The notes under the pieces are model-generated. The model saw only the letters and a program-made list of their open reading frames with translations, made no database searches and was not told the DNA's origin. A program made the translations under genes and the position numbers. Shown here piece after piece: positions 33,010-41,664 of a stretch of 64,000 nucleotides of DNA; within the stretch, counting starts at the first letter, position 1, and every line of letters starts with the position of its first letter. This stretch comes from Corynebacterium sp. 21KM1197 (lineage in GTDB: Bacteria; Actinomycetota; Actinomycetes; Mycobacteriales; Mycobacteriaceae): positions 2,170,001 to 2,234,000 of the forward strand of contig NZ_CP123907.1 of NCBI RefSeq assembly GCF_033783015.1, in the 5' to 3' direction.

Positions 33010-34179
33010 ATGGTGCTTCTACCCACGGAGAGGTGGCGCTCCCTCCCCGCCTCAAAGAAGTTTGCGTTCTACATGCGGGTATCCTGCCAGGCTTTAGCCA
33101 CCCTCCCCGTGTTCTTCATGGTCAATCTGACGCCGCAAGGAACGCACCGTATTTCTTTTATCCTTTGGATAATTCTGTGCGTACTGATCTCCTCCACCTT
33201 CCTACACAAATCACCTCAACTTGGCGCGGCGAATACCAGATACCACCAGGAGATATTCACCGCGGGATTAACACTCACGTTCTCTACCTGGATCGTGACG
33301 ACCATCTTGTTCAGCGCCAAGGATTACCACGGCACCGCCACGCTTTCTCTATCCGCAGCCATTCTCCTCGCCTATGGCTATTTCCCGTTCCTCCGACACC
33401 CGTGGCTATACACCGGACTGTTGGCCCTGGCAAACGCTATAGCGTGGAGCCTTAACCCCTCCCCACCGGAAGATCACTTTCCCTGGATTCACATGGGAAT
33501 TTCTACCATTCTCTTGTTGATAGGAACCGGAACCACGTTAAGCGTCCGGTGGTCCATTCGACTCATGACCGAGGCCGAACGCGTCGCCGATTTACAGCGT
33601 CACTTGATCCTCTCCGAGGAACGCCTCCGCTTTTCTCAGGAAATACACGATACCCTGGGCCAACGCTTAGCCGCCATCAGCATCAAGACGGAACTTGTCA
33701 AGAACTTGGCTCTTAGAAACGATCCCCGGCTTCTTCCAGAGATTACCGAGATCCAGCAGATCACCCGACGCGCTGCCGCCGAGGTACGCAGCGTGGTACA
33801 TGGCTATAGTGATATTGATTTAGCGGCGGAAATACGCAGCACCCAAGCCCTGCTTCATTCCTCAAGAATTACCCTGCACACCGCCGGTACGCCACAAGAT
33901 ATTCCTTTAGAAAACCAGGACATATCCGCCTGGTTTGTTCGAGAAACCACCACGAATATCCTCAAACACGCACGCGCCACCACCGCATGGCTTTCTCTCA
34001 GCCCGGCAGGCATCACCATACGCAATGATGGTGTGGGCGATTCTTCTCCCTCGCTGCAGCTCAGCGGCCTGGAGGCATTACGCCGACGCGCAGCCAAGAA
34101 TAATGGGACATCGCTACACGTGACCAAACAGAAAGGGGAGTTCCACGTGAAACTCATCTTTACCGGGGAGAAGCAATGA
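33010..34179 (+). CDS. Sensor histidine kinase (HisKA_3/NarX-DesK type)
   Basis: A 389-residue kinase with about five or six membrane helices in the first 185 residues and no large external domain, the layout of intramembrane-sensing kinases. The dimerisation helix holds SQEIHDTLGQRLAAI with the phospho-accepting H213. The ATPase domain has an N-box-like FVRETTTNILKHARAT and a short G-box region ending GLEALRRRAAKNNG. It begins 3 nt after the permease stop and overlaps the regulator gene by 4 nt. With the ABC genes beside it, it probably senses the exporter's substrate or the state of the transporter. Confidence 0.88.
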   Translation: MVLLPTERWRSLPASKKFAFYMRVSCQALATLPVFFMVNLTPQGTHRISFILWIILCVLISSTFLHKSPQLGAANTRYHQEIFTAGLTLTFSTWIVTTILFSAKDYHGTATLSLSAAILLAYGYFPFLRHPWLYTGLLALANAIAWSLNPSPPEDHFPWIHMGISTILLLIGTGTTLSVRWSIRLMTEAERVADLQRHLILSEERLRFSQEIHDTLGQRLAAISIKTELVKNLALRNDPRLLPEITEIQQITRRAAAEVRSVVHGYSDIDLAAEIRSTQALLHSSRITLHTAGTPQDIPLENQDISAWFVRETTTNILKHARATTAWLSLSPAGITIRNDGVGDSSPSLQLSGLEALRRRAAKNNGTSLHVTKQKGEFHVKLIFTGEKQ

Positions 34180-34799
34180 TCCGCGTGGCCATCATCGACG
34201 ATGAATCCCTGGTAGCGAGTTCCCTAGCCACCCTGCTCAGCCTCGAAGAGAATATTGAGATCCTCACCACCAGTAACTCCGGCGAGCACTATCTGGAGTG
34301 GTGGCGCAAGCAGAGCACGATGGGAAAACCATTGCCTCATGTCAGCGTGCTCGATCAACAAATGCCCGGACTCAACGGCTTAGAAACAGCCCAGACGCTG
34401 CGCTCCCTATCGCCACGCGCGGCAGTTCTCATCGTCACCAGCCATGCTCATCCCCATCATCTGCGCCAGGCAATGAGCCAGGGAATACAGGGTTACCTGC
34501 CTAAAACCGCCACCTCTCAGCAGTTCGCCCACGCTATTCACGCGGTACATCGGGGAGAGCGCTATATCGATTCCGAACTCGCGGCCTGGGCCATGACCAT
34601 TGAGGCCTCCCCACTCACTCCACGAGAAGCAGAGGTGCTGCTCGCCGCCGGGGCGGGAAGCAGCGTAGAGGAGATCGCCACCCGAGTTCATCTCGCCCCC
34701 GGCACCACCCGGAATTACCTCAGTTCCGCAATGAGCAAGGTCGGAGCCACCAATAGGTTCGAGGCATACCTCCTTGCCCGGGAAAAACGATGGTTGTGA
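34176..34799 (+). CDS. NarL-family response regulator
   Basis: A 207-residue regulator with a receiver domain (acidic pocket D8/D9, phospho-acceptor D60 in VSVLDQQMPGLNG, K110 in GYLPKT) and a LuxR-type helix-turn-helix (LTPREAEVLLAAGAGSSVEEIATRVHLAPGTTRNYLSSAMSKVGATNRFEA). It overlaps the kinase gene by 4 nt, making them a cognate pair. The likely target is the promoter of the ABC operon before 31330. Its TGA is directly followed by the complement of the converging AlbA_2 stop with no gap. Confidence 0.92.
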   Translation: MIRVAIIDDESLVASSLATLLSLEENIEILTTSNSGEHYLEWWRKQSTMGKPLPHVSVLDQQMPGLNGLETAQTLRSLSPRAAVLIVTSHAHPHHLRQAMSQGIQGYLPKTATSQQFAHAIHAVHRGERYIDSELAAWAMTIEASPLTPREAEVLLAAGAGSSVEEIATRVHLAPGTTRNYLSSAMSKVGATNRFEAYLLAREKRWL

Positions 34800-36302
34800 T
34801 TAATCCACGAGGCGATACCAGGTACGGCGATCCCCCTGGCTTCCCACCATGCGCACCACGTTCTCCCGCATAAGGGCCGTCATGGCATAACGCACCTGCG
34901 TCGAGGACAATCCCGTCTCCTGGGAGATCTCGGCAACGCTCAATTGCCTGCCGCCCATCAGGGATCGCACGATACTCGGCGCATTGCGGCTCACCGACTT
35001 CAGTTGCTCCTCGTCGTACCGCAAACGGGGTGCGGCCTCCGCTTTGGGGAGAGAACCGGCCTTAACAACACGGCGGAGCACCACGCGGAAAACCGTACCA
35101 TTATCAAAGAGCTTCGGTTCCGGCAATCCCCATTCCTCCATCGCCGCGAACACTTCTCTCATGCCACCCCCTTCCCCCTCAATAACGGGGGTTCCCTCTC
35201 CAGTACGCAGGCGCTTAGCTATCTCATACAGGCGTTGGTTCACCGCTGCCTTAGCCAATTCCGGACCGTGCAACTGCCCTTGCGATATTCCACGCAATCC
35301 TCCCGGGCTTTCCACGATAAAGCCATAGGAGGTTATCCGTATTTCCACTCGCTTCCCCACGCCCAGGGTGTCTGGCCCCATATCCCTATGGATCAAAGCA
35401 TTCGCCACAATCTCCCGAATAGCACTCAACGGAAACTCCGGACGGTGAATCAGATGCCCATCGTCTCGGTAGACCTGCACGGTGGAAATATTGCTTTCCA
35501 CCCACTGCATGATCTCCTCCAACATCACGGCGACCGAACCATCAAAATGGTGGAGATTGCGGCTTCGCTCCCCGCTTTCCCTCGGCATACGCACGGCCGC
35601 CGTCACACCCAATGCGGGTAAAGCACCCTGTGGATACTCACCGAGCGCATAAAGCCCCGCTATCGTGGGAACGCCCTCTCCGTTGAGCACGCTGGTCACC
35701 CGGAGTAATTGATCTTCCTCCATACTCGCCAGCCTGCGGCTAGAGGCGCGGGCCACGTGAACGTAATTTTTCACTAGACTCTCATTCAAATCGCTCACAG
35801 CAGCCCCTGGGGCCGGGGCAGAATCATACACCTGCCTCTCCGTTTGATTCAGAGCAGCCACATTGAGCATATGAATATCGTTGGGTTTCATTTCATAATC
35901 CCCATCGCCCTGACGTAAATAAGGCACGCCATGCGTGCGCGCGGGTTTCTGCGTGGGGGCAAGCGCCTGAACTTCCGCCACTACCAACACCGCACCACTT
36001 ACTTCTAGGGGATACGCCTCAATCTGTGGAGTCGGCTGCACCAGGCTTCTCGCCTGGTCAATCAGCCCCTGGACAAGCACTCCCGGCTCATCAACACCCA
36101 CCACCGCAAAGTTCCTGGCCTCATCAATACCCAGGATCACCGTGCCGCCCTGGGGCATATTGGCAAAGGCGCACATCGTCTCAGCCAGCCCCGGGAGTCC
36201 CCCGGCGGCACGTTTGACCTCCACCAGAGACGTGTCATTCCCATAGCGGCGCATGTCCTCGACCACAGCGAGGACGTCCCGTTCAGTCCACTGCACACTC
36301 AT
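34800..36302 (-). CDS. AlbA_2/HATPase_c_4 ATP-binding transcriptional regulator
   Basis: A complete 500-residue protein. The AlbA_2 domain (about 20-150) has SLVEVKRAAGG, CAFANMPQGGTVILGIDE and HGVPYLRQGDGDYEM. A HATPase-like region has AIREIVANALIHRDMGPDTLGVGKRVEIRITSYGFIVESPGGL (about 293-335). A C-terminal winged helix carries LSVAEISQETGLSSTQVRYAMTALMRENVV. The closest paralogue in the window is the partial gene at 489. Schlafen-related AlbA_2 proteins act as DNA-binding regulators or nucleic-acid defence factors, and the winged helix favours regulation here. Its promoter holds a separate motif family (CCACACTTATAA), unlike the arrays of the other two paralogues, which suggests each protein recognises its own site. 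Confidence 0.85.
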   Translation of the reverse strand: MSVQWTERDVLAVVEDMRRYGNDTSLVEVKRAAGGLPGLAETMCAFANMPQGGTVILGIDEARNFAVVGVDEPGVLVQGLIDQARSLVQPTPQIEAYPLEVSGAVLVVAEVQALAPTQKPARTHGVPYLRQGDGDYEMKPNDIHMLNVAALNQTERQVYDSAPAPGAAVSDLNESLVKNYVHVARASSRRLASMEEDQLLRVTSVLNGEGVPTIAGLYALGEYPQGALPALGVTAAVRMPRESGERSRNLHHFDGSVAVMLEEIMQWVESNISTVQVYRDDGHLIHRPEFPLSAIREIVANALIHRDMGPDTLGVGKRVEIRITSYGFIVESPGGLRGISQGQLHGPELAKAAVNQRLYEIAKRLRTGEGTPVIEGEGGGMREVFAAMEEWGLPEPKLFDNGTVFRVVLRRVVKAGSLPKAEAAPRLRYDEEQLKSVSRNAPSIVRSLMGGRQLSVAEISQETGLSSTQVRYAMTALMRENVVRMVGSQGDRRTWYRLVD

Positions 36303-36312
36303 AGATTACAAG

Positions 36313-36491
36313 CCACACTTATAATTTTCACGATCCACACTCTCAATGTGGCTTTGCCACCCCAGCCCCCTGAGCAGGGTTTTTGCTCCACATTCATAAT
36401 CCACGGGTTCCACATGTGCACCACATACACACCACACTTATAAAAATGGGCGGGAAATTATCAGTGTGGTGTGTATCTGGTGTGTATGTGG
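36313..36491. repeat. CCACA-TTATAA operator-like array
   Basis: CCACACTTATAA occurs at 36313-36324 and 36432-36443, and the variant CCACATTCATAA at 36388-36399. A small palindrome CCACACTCTCAATGTGG lies at 36335-36351. A perfect 14-bp inverted repeat (ATACACACCACACT at 36425-36438, its complement at 36463-36476) sits between the diverging genes, and further TGTGG copies extend to 36491. The array covers the promoter of the AlbA_2 gene. Confidence 0.7.
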
Positions 36492-36570
36492 AGCCCGGAG
36501 TTCACCTAGTTTTTACCCCCACGCCACCTCCCGGCCACATGCCCGTCACCTCCCCGTCGCTCGCCCGCCC

Positions 36571-36576
36571 TATCCT
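36571..36576 (+). promoter_or_regulatory. -10 box of leaderless phytase-like gene
   Basis: TATCCT is followed by 7 nt and the ATG at 36584. Confidence 0.5.
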
Positions 36577-36583
36577 GCGCACC

Positions 36584-37825
36584 ATGTTGCCTCATCGCGT
36601 CCGCTCGCTTAGCGCACTCCTCGCCACCGCCTCCCTCACCACCGTGGCCACCACCGTCTCTGCCACTGCCGCCATCGCTACAGCAAACACGGCAACCACA
36701 ACAAACACGGCACCCCCATTCCCCAGCGAATACCTCGGTACCACCGATCTGTCTCGAATTGCCGCTACTCCGGGAACCAACGAGCAGGAAGCCAATAAGC
36801 AGGGCGTCGATAAGCGGGGAGAGGCACCTTCCTTTGGCGGTATTTCCGGCCTAGAGCGCCTCCCGGGCACCCCGGAAAACACAGCAAACAACACCGCAGA
36901 ATATCTCGCGCTCTCCGACGATTCCGCCGAGCACGGCCCCTCCCGCGCATACCACCTCGCCATCCCCACGGAACCCCATAGCTCCGATAGCACAGAACCC
37001 GCCCTCGCCGACACCATCACCCTCCGCGATACCGCAGGTCAGCCCTATGCCCCGCGAGCGGTGGACCCGGAATCGGTGCGGCTTTTGCCCAGCGGGAACC
37101 TGGCGTGGACCTCGGAGGGCTGGGCCAAGGACGGCGATTTCCGCCCGCCCGCGGTGATAATTAGCGATGCCTCCGGCCGGGAACTCTCGCGCCTCAAGGT
37201 GCCCGCGTATCACGCGCCCAACCCGGAGGGCACGGCGGGAATCCGGCACAATAAGGCCAACGAGGGCCTGGCACTGGTGTCCGAGGACGTGGTGATGACG
37301 GCCAACGAGGGCGCGCTGGTGCAGGACGGCCCCATGAATACCGCCGAGCAGGGCATGAGGGTGCGGCTCACGCAGTATTCCGTGAGCACGGGCGAGCCGT
37401 TGGCCGAGTACGCCCTGGAGGTGGGCGCGCTGTATCCCGGCGCGAGGGATCGTGGTATTTCCGAGATCATCGCGGGGGACGACGGCAGTTTTTATGTGAT
37501 CGAGCGCGGGTATGTGGCCGGGGAGGGCAATCGCGGCGAGATCTATCGGGTGACCCTCGATGGCGCCACGAATGTGTTGGGTCAGGAGCAACTAACCGGC
37601 GCGGAGATACCCGTGCGTAAGGAACTGGTGTTTGACTTCTCCGCGCTGCCGGAGCACCCGGATAACATCGAAGCGTTGGCCTGGGCACCGAGGCTCAGCG
37701 ACGGCCGCGCGCAACTACTGGTGCTTTCCGACGATAACTTCAGCGATAAGCAGCGCACCCTGTTGCACCGGATCGCCCTGGGCACGCCGCAGCAAGAGGC
37801 AGTGAGGCACAACACAGACCAATAA
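36584..37825 (+). CDS. Secreted esterase-like activity of phytase family protein
   Basis: A 413-residue secreted protein with an Ala/Thr-rich signal region (MLPHRVRSLSALLATASLTTVATTVSATA). The mature part has GGISGLERLPGTPE near residue 90, LPSGNLAWTSEGW, NKANEGLALVSEDV, and GISEIIAGDDGSFYVIERGY. These are the beta-propeller motifs of the 'esterase-like activity of phytase' (phytase-like) family. Several members hydrolyse organic phosphates or esters outside the cell. The upstream frame from 36383 crosses the operator array and is not used. The ATG at 36584 has a -10 box 7 nt before it. Confidence 0.8.
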   Translation: MLPHRVRSLSALLATASLTTVATTVSATAAIATANTATTTNTAPPFPSEYLGTTDLSRIAATPGTNEQEANKQGVDKRGEAPSFGGISGLERLPGTPENTANNTAEYLALSDDSAEHGPSRAYHLAIPTEPHSSDSTEPALADTITLRDTAGQPYAPRAVDPESVRLLPSGNLAWTSEGWAKDGDFRPPAVIISDASGRELSRLKVPAYHAPNPEGTAGIRHNKANEGLALVSEDVVMTANEGALVQDGPMNTAEQGMRVRLTQYSVSTGEPLAEYALEVGALYPGARDRGISEIIAGDDGSFYVIERGYVAGEGNRGEIYRVTLDGATNVLGQEQLTGAEIPVRKELVFDFSALPEHPDNIEALAWAPRLSDGRAQLLVLSDDNFSDKQRTLLHRIALGTPQQEAVRHNTDQ

Positions 37826-37850
37826 AGGTTAGGGTGCCCTTTCCTTGGAT

Positions 37851-37856
37851 TATCCT
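37851..37856 (+). promoter_or_regulatory. -10 box of leaderless secreted-protein gene
   Basis: TATCCT is followed by 7 nt and the ATG at 37864. Confidence 0.5.
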
Positions 37857-37863
37857 GGGAAAT

Positions 37864-38853
37864 ATGAGAACCCACTCCTTGCCCGCCGCCATTACCGCCG
37901 CGCTGCTGCTCAGCCCCGTTCCCGCCCTGGCCGCCACCCCCACCATTCCCGATGATCTGCCCATCTTCCCGCAGATTCAGGAGAATCCCAGCGTGTACGT
38001 CACCCTGGCGGACGGCACGCCCGTCACCCCGGATACCACCGTTCATCGCGGGGACGTGCTGCTCGTTCACGGCAGCGGGTTTTCCCCGCAGGCCAATCGG
38101 GGTGGCTTCCCCTTCCCCGTGCCACCCGGCACCCCCAACGGGCTCTTTGTGCTCTACGGCGCCTTCCCCGATCACTGGAAGCCCAGCGAGGGCGCGGATA
38201 GCGCCGCCCGCACCCACCCACACGATCGCATGGCCTGGGTCATGCCGGAGGGCACCCTGGAATCTATCCCCAGCGGCGTGGTAGAAATGCGCCGTTCCAT
38301 CGCCCGCCAGGCCCAACCCATGAACCCGGACGGCTCGTTTACCGCACGCCTGGTGGTGGACCCGCCGGATCAGACCACCGGCGATCGCTGGGGCGTGTAC
38401 GTCTACCCCGGTGCCGGTTCCCTCAACGCCGCCGAGGAGTTCTACATTCCGCTCAATTACTCCCCCGAGCCCGGCCCGCTCACTCCACCCGCGCCCACGC
38501 AGGACCTGCTTATCGACGCCCCCGCAGCCTTCCGCTTCGCCGGGGTCACCGGTGGGGCGGTCAAGGCCAAGGACGGGGCCACCGTGCTGGACGGCGAGCG
38601 CGTGGCCTTTAGCCGCGATACCGCTGCGGAGTCCGCCGCTCCAGAAAATGGGGTGCGCAAGTACAAGGGCACGGTAATCACCACCGCCAAGTTCACCCTG
38701 GTAGAGGTGGCCCTTGCCGATCCCTGGCTTACGCCGCTGCCCACGGGCGATTATGCCGTCTCCGCCCTGGTCTCGCGCTCCTATAACGTGGGCCCCGATG
38801 AGATGGTGCGGGTGCCGGTGGGTGTGGTTAGCGCGGAGCAGGTGAGGGGATAG
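37864..38853 (+). CDS. Secreted protein of unknown function, Ig-like
   Basis: A 329-residue protein with a clear Sec signal peptide (MRTHSLPAAITAALLLSPVPALA). The mature part begins with a beta-rich domain (VYVTLADGTPVTPDTTVHRGDVLLVHGSGFSP) that resembles actinobacterial Ig-like or neocarzinostatin-like folds, with a proline linker near 205-215 and a second beta-rich half. I do not recognise a named family, and no sorting signal is seen. The ATG at 37864 follows a -10 box at 7 nt. An upstream in-frame start (37834) lies inside the promoter and is rejected. Confidence 0.65.
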   Translation: MRTHSLPAAITAALLLSPVPALAATPTIPDDLPIFPQIQENPSVYVTLADGTPVTPDTTVHRGDVLLVHGSGFSPQANRGGFPFPVPPGTPNGLFVLYGAFPDHWKPSEGADSAARTHPHDRMAWVMPEGTLESIPSGVVEMRRSIARQAQPMNPDGSFTARLVVDPPDQTTGDRWGVYVYPGAGSLNAAEEFYIPLNYSPEPGPLTPPAPTQDLLIDAPAAFRFAGVTGGAVKAKDGATVLDGERVAFSRDTAAESAAPENGVRKYKGTVITTAKFTLVEVALADPWLTPLPTGDYAVSALVSRSYNVGPDEMVRVPVGVVSAEQVRG

Positions 38854-38902
38854 CGCAGCTTCGGTATGATAGGGAACACATAACCGACCCCCAAGGAAGG
38901 TC

Positions 38903-39256
38903 ATGATGAACCCACTGAAGATGTCCGCCGCACTCGTGACGGGACTGACCCTGATCCCCCTCGCCGGGTGCAGCAGCGAGCCGAACTCCCCCGCCCCGGA
39001 AACCAACGCCCCGGCCCCGAGCACCTCCGTGGCCCCGCCCATCAACACCCCGCCCCGAGCACCGGACAGCCATGACGCCACCGCTCCCGGCGAGGACGGC
39101 GGCGATGGCGCGGACGCCACGCTCCCCAATCAATCGGGAGGCAATGGTGGTGACTCCCTCTACGGCAATGGTGGCGACGGGGGAGACGGTTACTCCCCCA
39201 CCACGCCTACCCAGCCCGATCCGTGCGATTCCGAACCGGAGATCGTGACCTTTTAA
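38903..39256 (+). CDS. Small glycine/proline-rich lipoprotein
   Basis: A 117-residue protein with a lipoprotein signal ending IPLAGC. The mature part is low-complexity and probably disordered: a Pro/Ala/Thr stretch, then GGDG and GGNGG repeats (GEDGGDGADA, GGNGGDSLYGNGGDGGDGY). AAGGAAGG precedes the ATG, and TATGAT about 35 nt upstream is a fair -10 box. Function is unknown. A hairpin terminator follows. Confidence 0.7.
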   Translation: MMNPLKMSAALVTGLTLIPLAGCSSEPNSPAPETNAPAPSTSVAPPINTPPRAPDSHDATAPGEDGGDGADATLPNQSGGNGGDSLYGNGGDGGDGYSPTTPTQPDPCDSEPEIVTF

Positions 39257-39263
39257 CCCACAC

Positions 39264-39296
39264 AGCCGCCCTCGCCGGGAAACCGGCGGGGCGGCT
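39264..39296. terminator. Hairpin terminator between lipoprotein and pckG
   Basis: AGCCGCC and GGCGGCT outer arms enclose a GCCGG-GAAA-CCGGC inner stem. It lies between the converging lipoprotein and pckG genes and may serve both. Confidence 0.75.
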
Positions 39297-39315
39297 GCTT
39301 ATGTGTCAGGGCAGA

Positions 39316-41145
39316 TTAGGCCGAGGCCTCTTCCACGCGCTTCTGCAAGGCGCGGAACTGCTCCCACACCTGCTCGGGCACGCGCTCACCCAGGAATTTC
39401 AGGTACGCGGCGTTATCCTCTAGGTCACCGGCCCACTGCTCGGCGGGGGCGCTGAGTGCCTCTCGCACGTCCTCGATGGGGGTGTCCAGGCCGTCGAGGT
39501 TGATGTCCTCCGCGCGGGCGGTGTGGCCCACCACGGTTTCCTCCGCACCCACGCGCCCCTCGATGCGGTCCACGATCCAGGCCAGCACGCGGGAGTTCTC
39601 TCCGAAGCCGGGCCACAGGAAGCGCTTGTCCTCGCCGCGCCGGAACCAATTGACCAGGAAGATCGGTGGCATCTTATCGCCGCCCTTGCGGCCCATCTCG
39701 ATCCAGTGGTTGAGGTAATCGCCCACGTTGTAGCCGATGAAGGGCAGCATGGCCATCGGGTCGTGGCGCAGCGCGCCCACGGTGGCCTCGGCGGCGGCGG
39801 CGGTCTGGCCGGAGGCCAGCAGGGCGCCGATCATGGTGCCATGCTCCCAGTCGTAGGACTGGGTGACCAGCGGCACGGTGTCCGGGCGGCGGCCGCCGAA
39901 GAGAATCGCGTCAATCTTCACGCCGCGCCAATCATCGAACTCCGGCGCGGAGACCGGGCACTGGGAAATCGGCACGCAGTACCGGGAATTGGGGTGGGCG
40001 GCCAGGCCCTCGGACTCCGGGGTCCAGTCGTTGCCCAGCCAGTCGATGAGGTGCTCGGGGGCCTCGCCCATGTCCTCCCACCACACGTCGCCGTCGTCGG
40101 TAAGCGCCACATTGGTGAACAGCGTGTTGCCGGGCTCCATCGTCTTCATGGCGATGGGGTTGGAGGAGTAGTTGGTGCCGGGAGCCACGCCAAAGAAGCC
40201 GTTTTCCGGGTTGATGGCGTGGAGGTGACCGTCCTCCCCGAACTTCAGCCAGGCGATGTCATCGCCCACCACCTCGGCCTTCCAGCCCGGAATGGTGGGA
40301 GTAATCATGGCGAGGTTGGTCTTGCCGCAGGCGGACGGGAAGGCCGCCGCCACGTGGTACGTCTTATTCTCCGGGGAGGTGAGCTTGAGGATCAGCATGT
40401 GCTCAGCCATCCAGCCCTCCTCCTTGCCCATCACGGAAGCGATGCGCAGGGCGTAGCACTTCTTGGCCAAAATGGCGTTGCCGCCGTACCCGGAGCCGTA
40501 GGACCAGATCTCCTTGGTCTCGGGGAACTGGGTGATGTACTTGGTCTCATTGCACGGCCAGGCCACGTCCTCCTCGCCGGGGGCCAGGGGCGCGCCCACG
40601 GAGTGCAGGCAGTGCACGAAATCGCCGTGCTCACCGATCTTGTCCAGGGCCTCCTGCCCCATGCGCGTCATGATCCGCATGGAGAGCACCACGTAGGCGG
40701 AGTCGGTGAGTTGCACGCCGAGCTTGGGCTCGGGGTCGCTGATCGGCCCCATGCAGAAGGGCACCACGTACATGGTGCGCCCGCGCATGGCACCGGCGAA
40801 GTGCTCGCGCATTTCCGCCTTCATTTCCTCCGGCGGGGCCCAGTTATTGGTGGGGCCCGCACCGTCCTCGGTGGCGGAGCAGATGAAGGTGCGGGATTCC
40901 ACTCGGGCCACGTCCGAGGGGTTGGAGCGGGCGAGGAAACTATTGGGGCGCTTTTCCTCGTTCAGGCGAATGAGGGTTCCGGCTTCCACCAGCTCTGAGG
41001 TCAGCCGCTCCCATTCCTCCTGCGTCCCGTCCGCAAACACCACGTTCTCGGGCTGGAAGAGTTCCACAGCCTCGGAGATCCACTTCAGCAGTTCCTGATT
41101 CTTCGTGGGCGCTGGGCCTTGCAGACCCTTGATGGCAGCGGTCAT
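39316..41145 (-). CDS. pckG: Phosphoenolpyruvate carboxykinase (GTP)
   Basis: A 609-residue enzyme converting oxaloacetate and GTP to phosphoenolpyruvate, GDP and CO2, for gluconeogenesis in the cytoplasm. Key segments are [21 protein letters not shown] (P-loop with the reactive cysteine), [22 protein letters not shown] (metal-binding aspartates), [16 protein letters not shown], and [22 protein letters not shown] near the C-terminus. Length is normal. In M. tuberculosis pckA (Rv0211) lies close to trmB and mmpL3, as here. The 519-bp upstream gap holds C/G-run motifs resembling RamA sites, so carbon-source control is plausible (inference). Confidence 0.97.
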   Translation of the reverse strand: MTAAIKGLQGPAPTKNQELLKWISEAVELFQPENVVFADGTQEEWERLTSELVEAGTLIRLNEEKRPNSFLARSNPSDVARVESRTFICSATEDGAGPTNNWAPPEEMKAEMREHFAGAMRGRTMYVVPFCMGPISDPEPKLGVQLTDSAYVVLSMRIMTRMGQEALDKIGEHGDFVHCLHSVGAPLAPGEEDVAWPCNETKYITQFPETKEIWSYGSGYGGNAILAKKCYALRIASVMGKEEGWMAEHMLILKLTSPENKTYHVAAAFPSACGKTNLAMITPTIPGWKAEVVGDDIAWLKFGEDGHLHAINPENGFFGVAPGTNYSSNPIAMKTMEPGNTLFTNVALTDDGDVWWEDMGEAPEHLIDWLGNDWTPESEGLAAHPNSRYCVPISQCPVSAPEFDDWRGVKIDAILFGGRRPDTVPLVTQSYDWEHGTMIGALLASGQTAAAAEATVGALRHDPMAMLPFIGYNVGDYLNHWIEMGRKGGDKMPPIFLVNWFRRGEDKRFLWPGFGENSRVLAWIVDRIEGRVGAEETVVGHTARAEDINLDGLDTPIEDVREALSAPAEQWAGDLEDNAAYLKFLGERVPEQVWEQFRALQKRVEEASA

Positions 41146-41664
41146 AACCTACTCCTGATCTTCGGTCGCTTTCTCTGCGATGCCTCTCCAGCGTATCCAT
41201 GTGCCCATCGGAAAAACACTTCCTTGCCCCGCACAGCCACCCAAGTGGTCATAACATCTTACCGGAGCACCCGTCTACCTGGCACGTCTCATTGCATGCG
41301 CACAGCCGCACGTTTCCCCCACACCCCCATGTGGGGGTGCTCCTCCCACTTTCCTCGCCGCTAAAAATAGCCCTCTGCGCCCCACATTCCCGTCCCACGT
41401 TGCACTTCTTCCCCGATCGCACTCCCCCACCCCCTCCGCCAGGTACCTATCACCAAGCCAGTAATCCCCCTCGCCGGACACGCTCGCAACCAGCAAATGT
41501 TAGCCATTCCACACGTCTATCTCCCCACATCGCGCCGCCGCACGCCGCGCAGGATCACCCGGCACCCGCCAGCCACCGGGCACGCGCCCGCAGTGGTTAT
41601 AACAACCAAGGTGGAGCCGCAGGGACGTCGATAAGCGCCACGGTGCCCAGATATGCTGTAGGAG
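41146..41664. other. 519-bp divergent promoter region pckG/trmB
   Basis: No gene is supported here. It holds an inverted repeat CACCCCCA/TGGGGGTG (41322-41339) that fits the published RamA-type pattern of C4-5 and G4-6 runs, two copies of AGTGGTYATAACA (41244-41256 and 41592-41604), a C-rich low-complexity stretch (41395-41470), and one copy of the dispersed CGTCGATAAGC motif (41626-41636). TATGCT near the right edge serves trmB. Confidence 0.5.
41652..41657 (+). promoter_or_regulatory. -10 box of leaderless trmB
   Basis: TATGCT is followed by 7 nt and the ATG at 41665. AGGAG touches the ATG directly, too close to act as a ribosome binding site. Confidence 0.5.

Noticed and set aside
41395..41470. 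C-rich stretch as a possible structured RNA
   Set aside because: No pairing G-rich partner or conserved stem is visible; it is plain low-complexity sequence.
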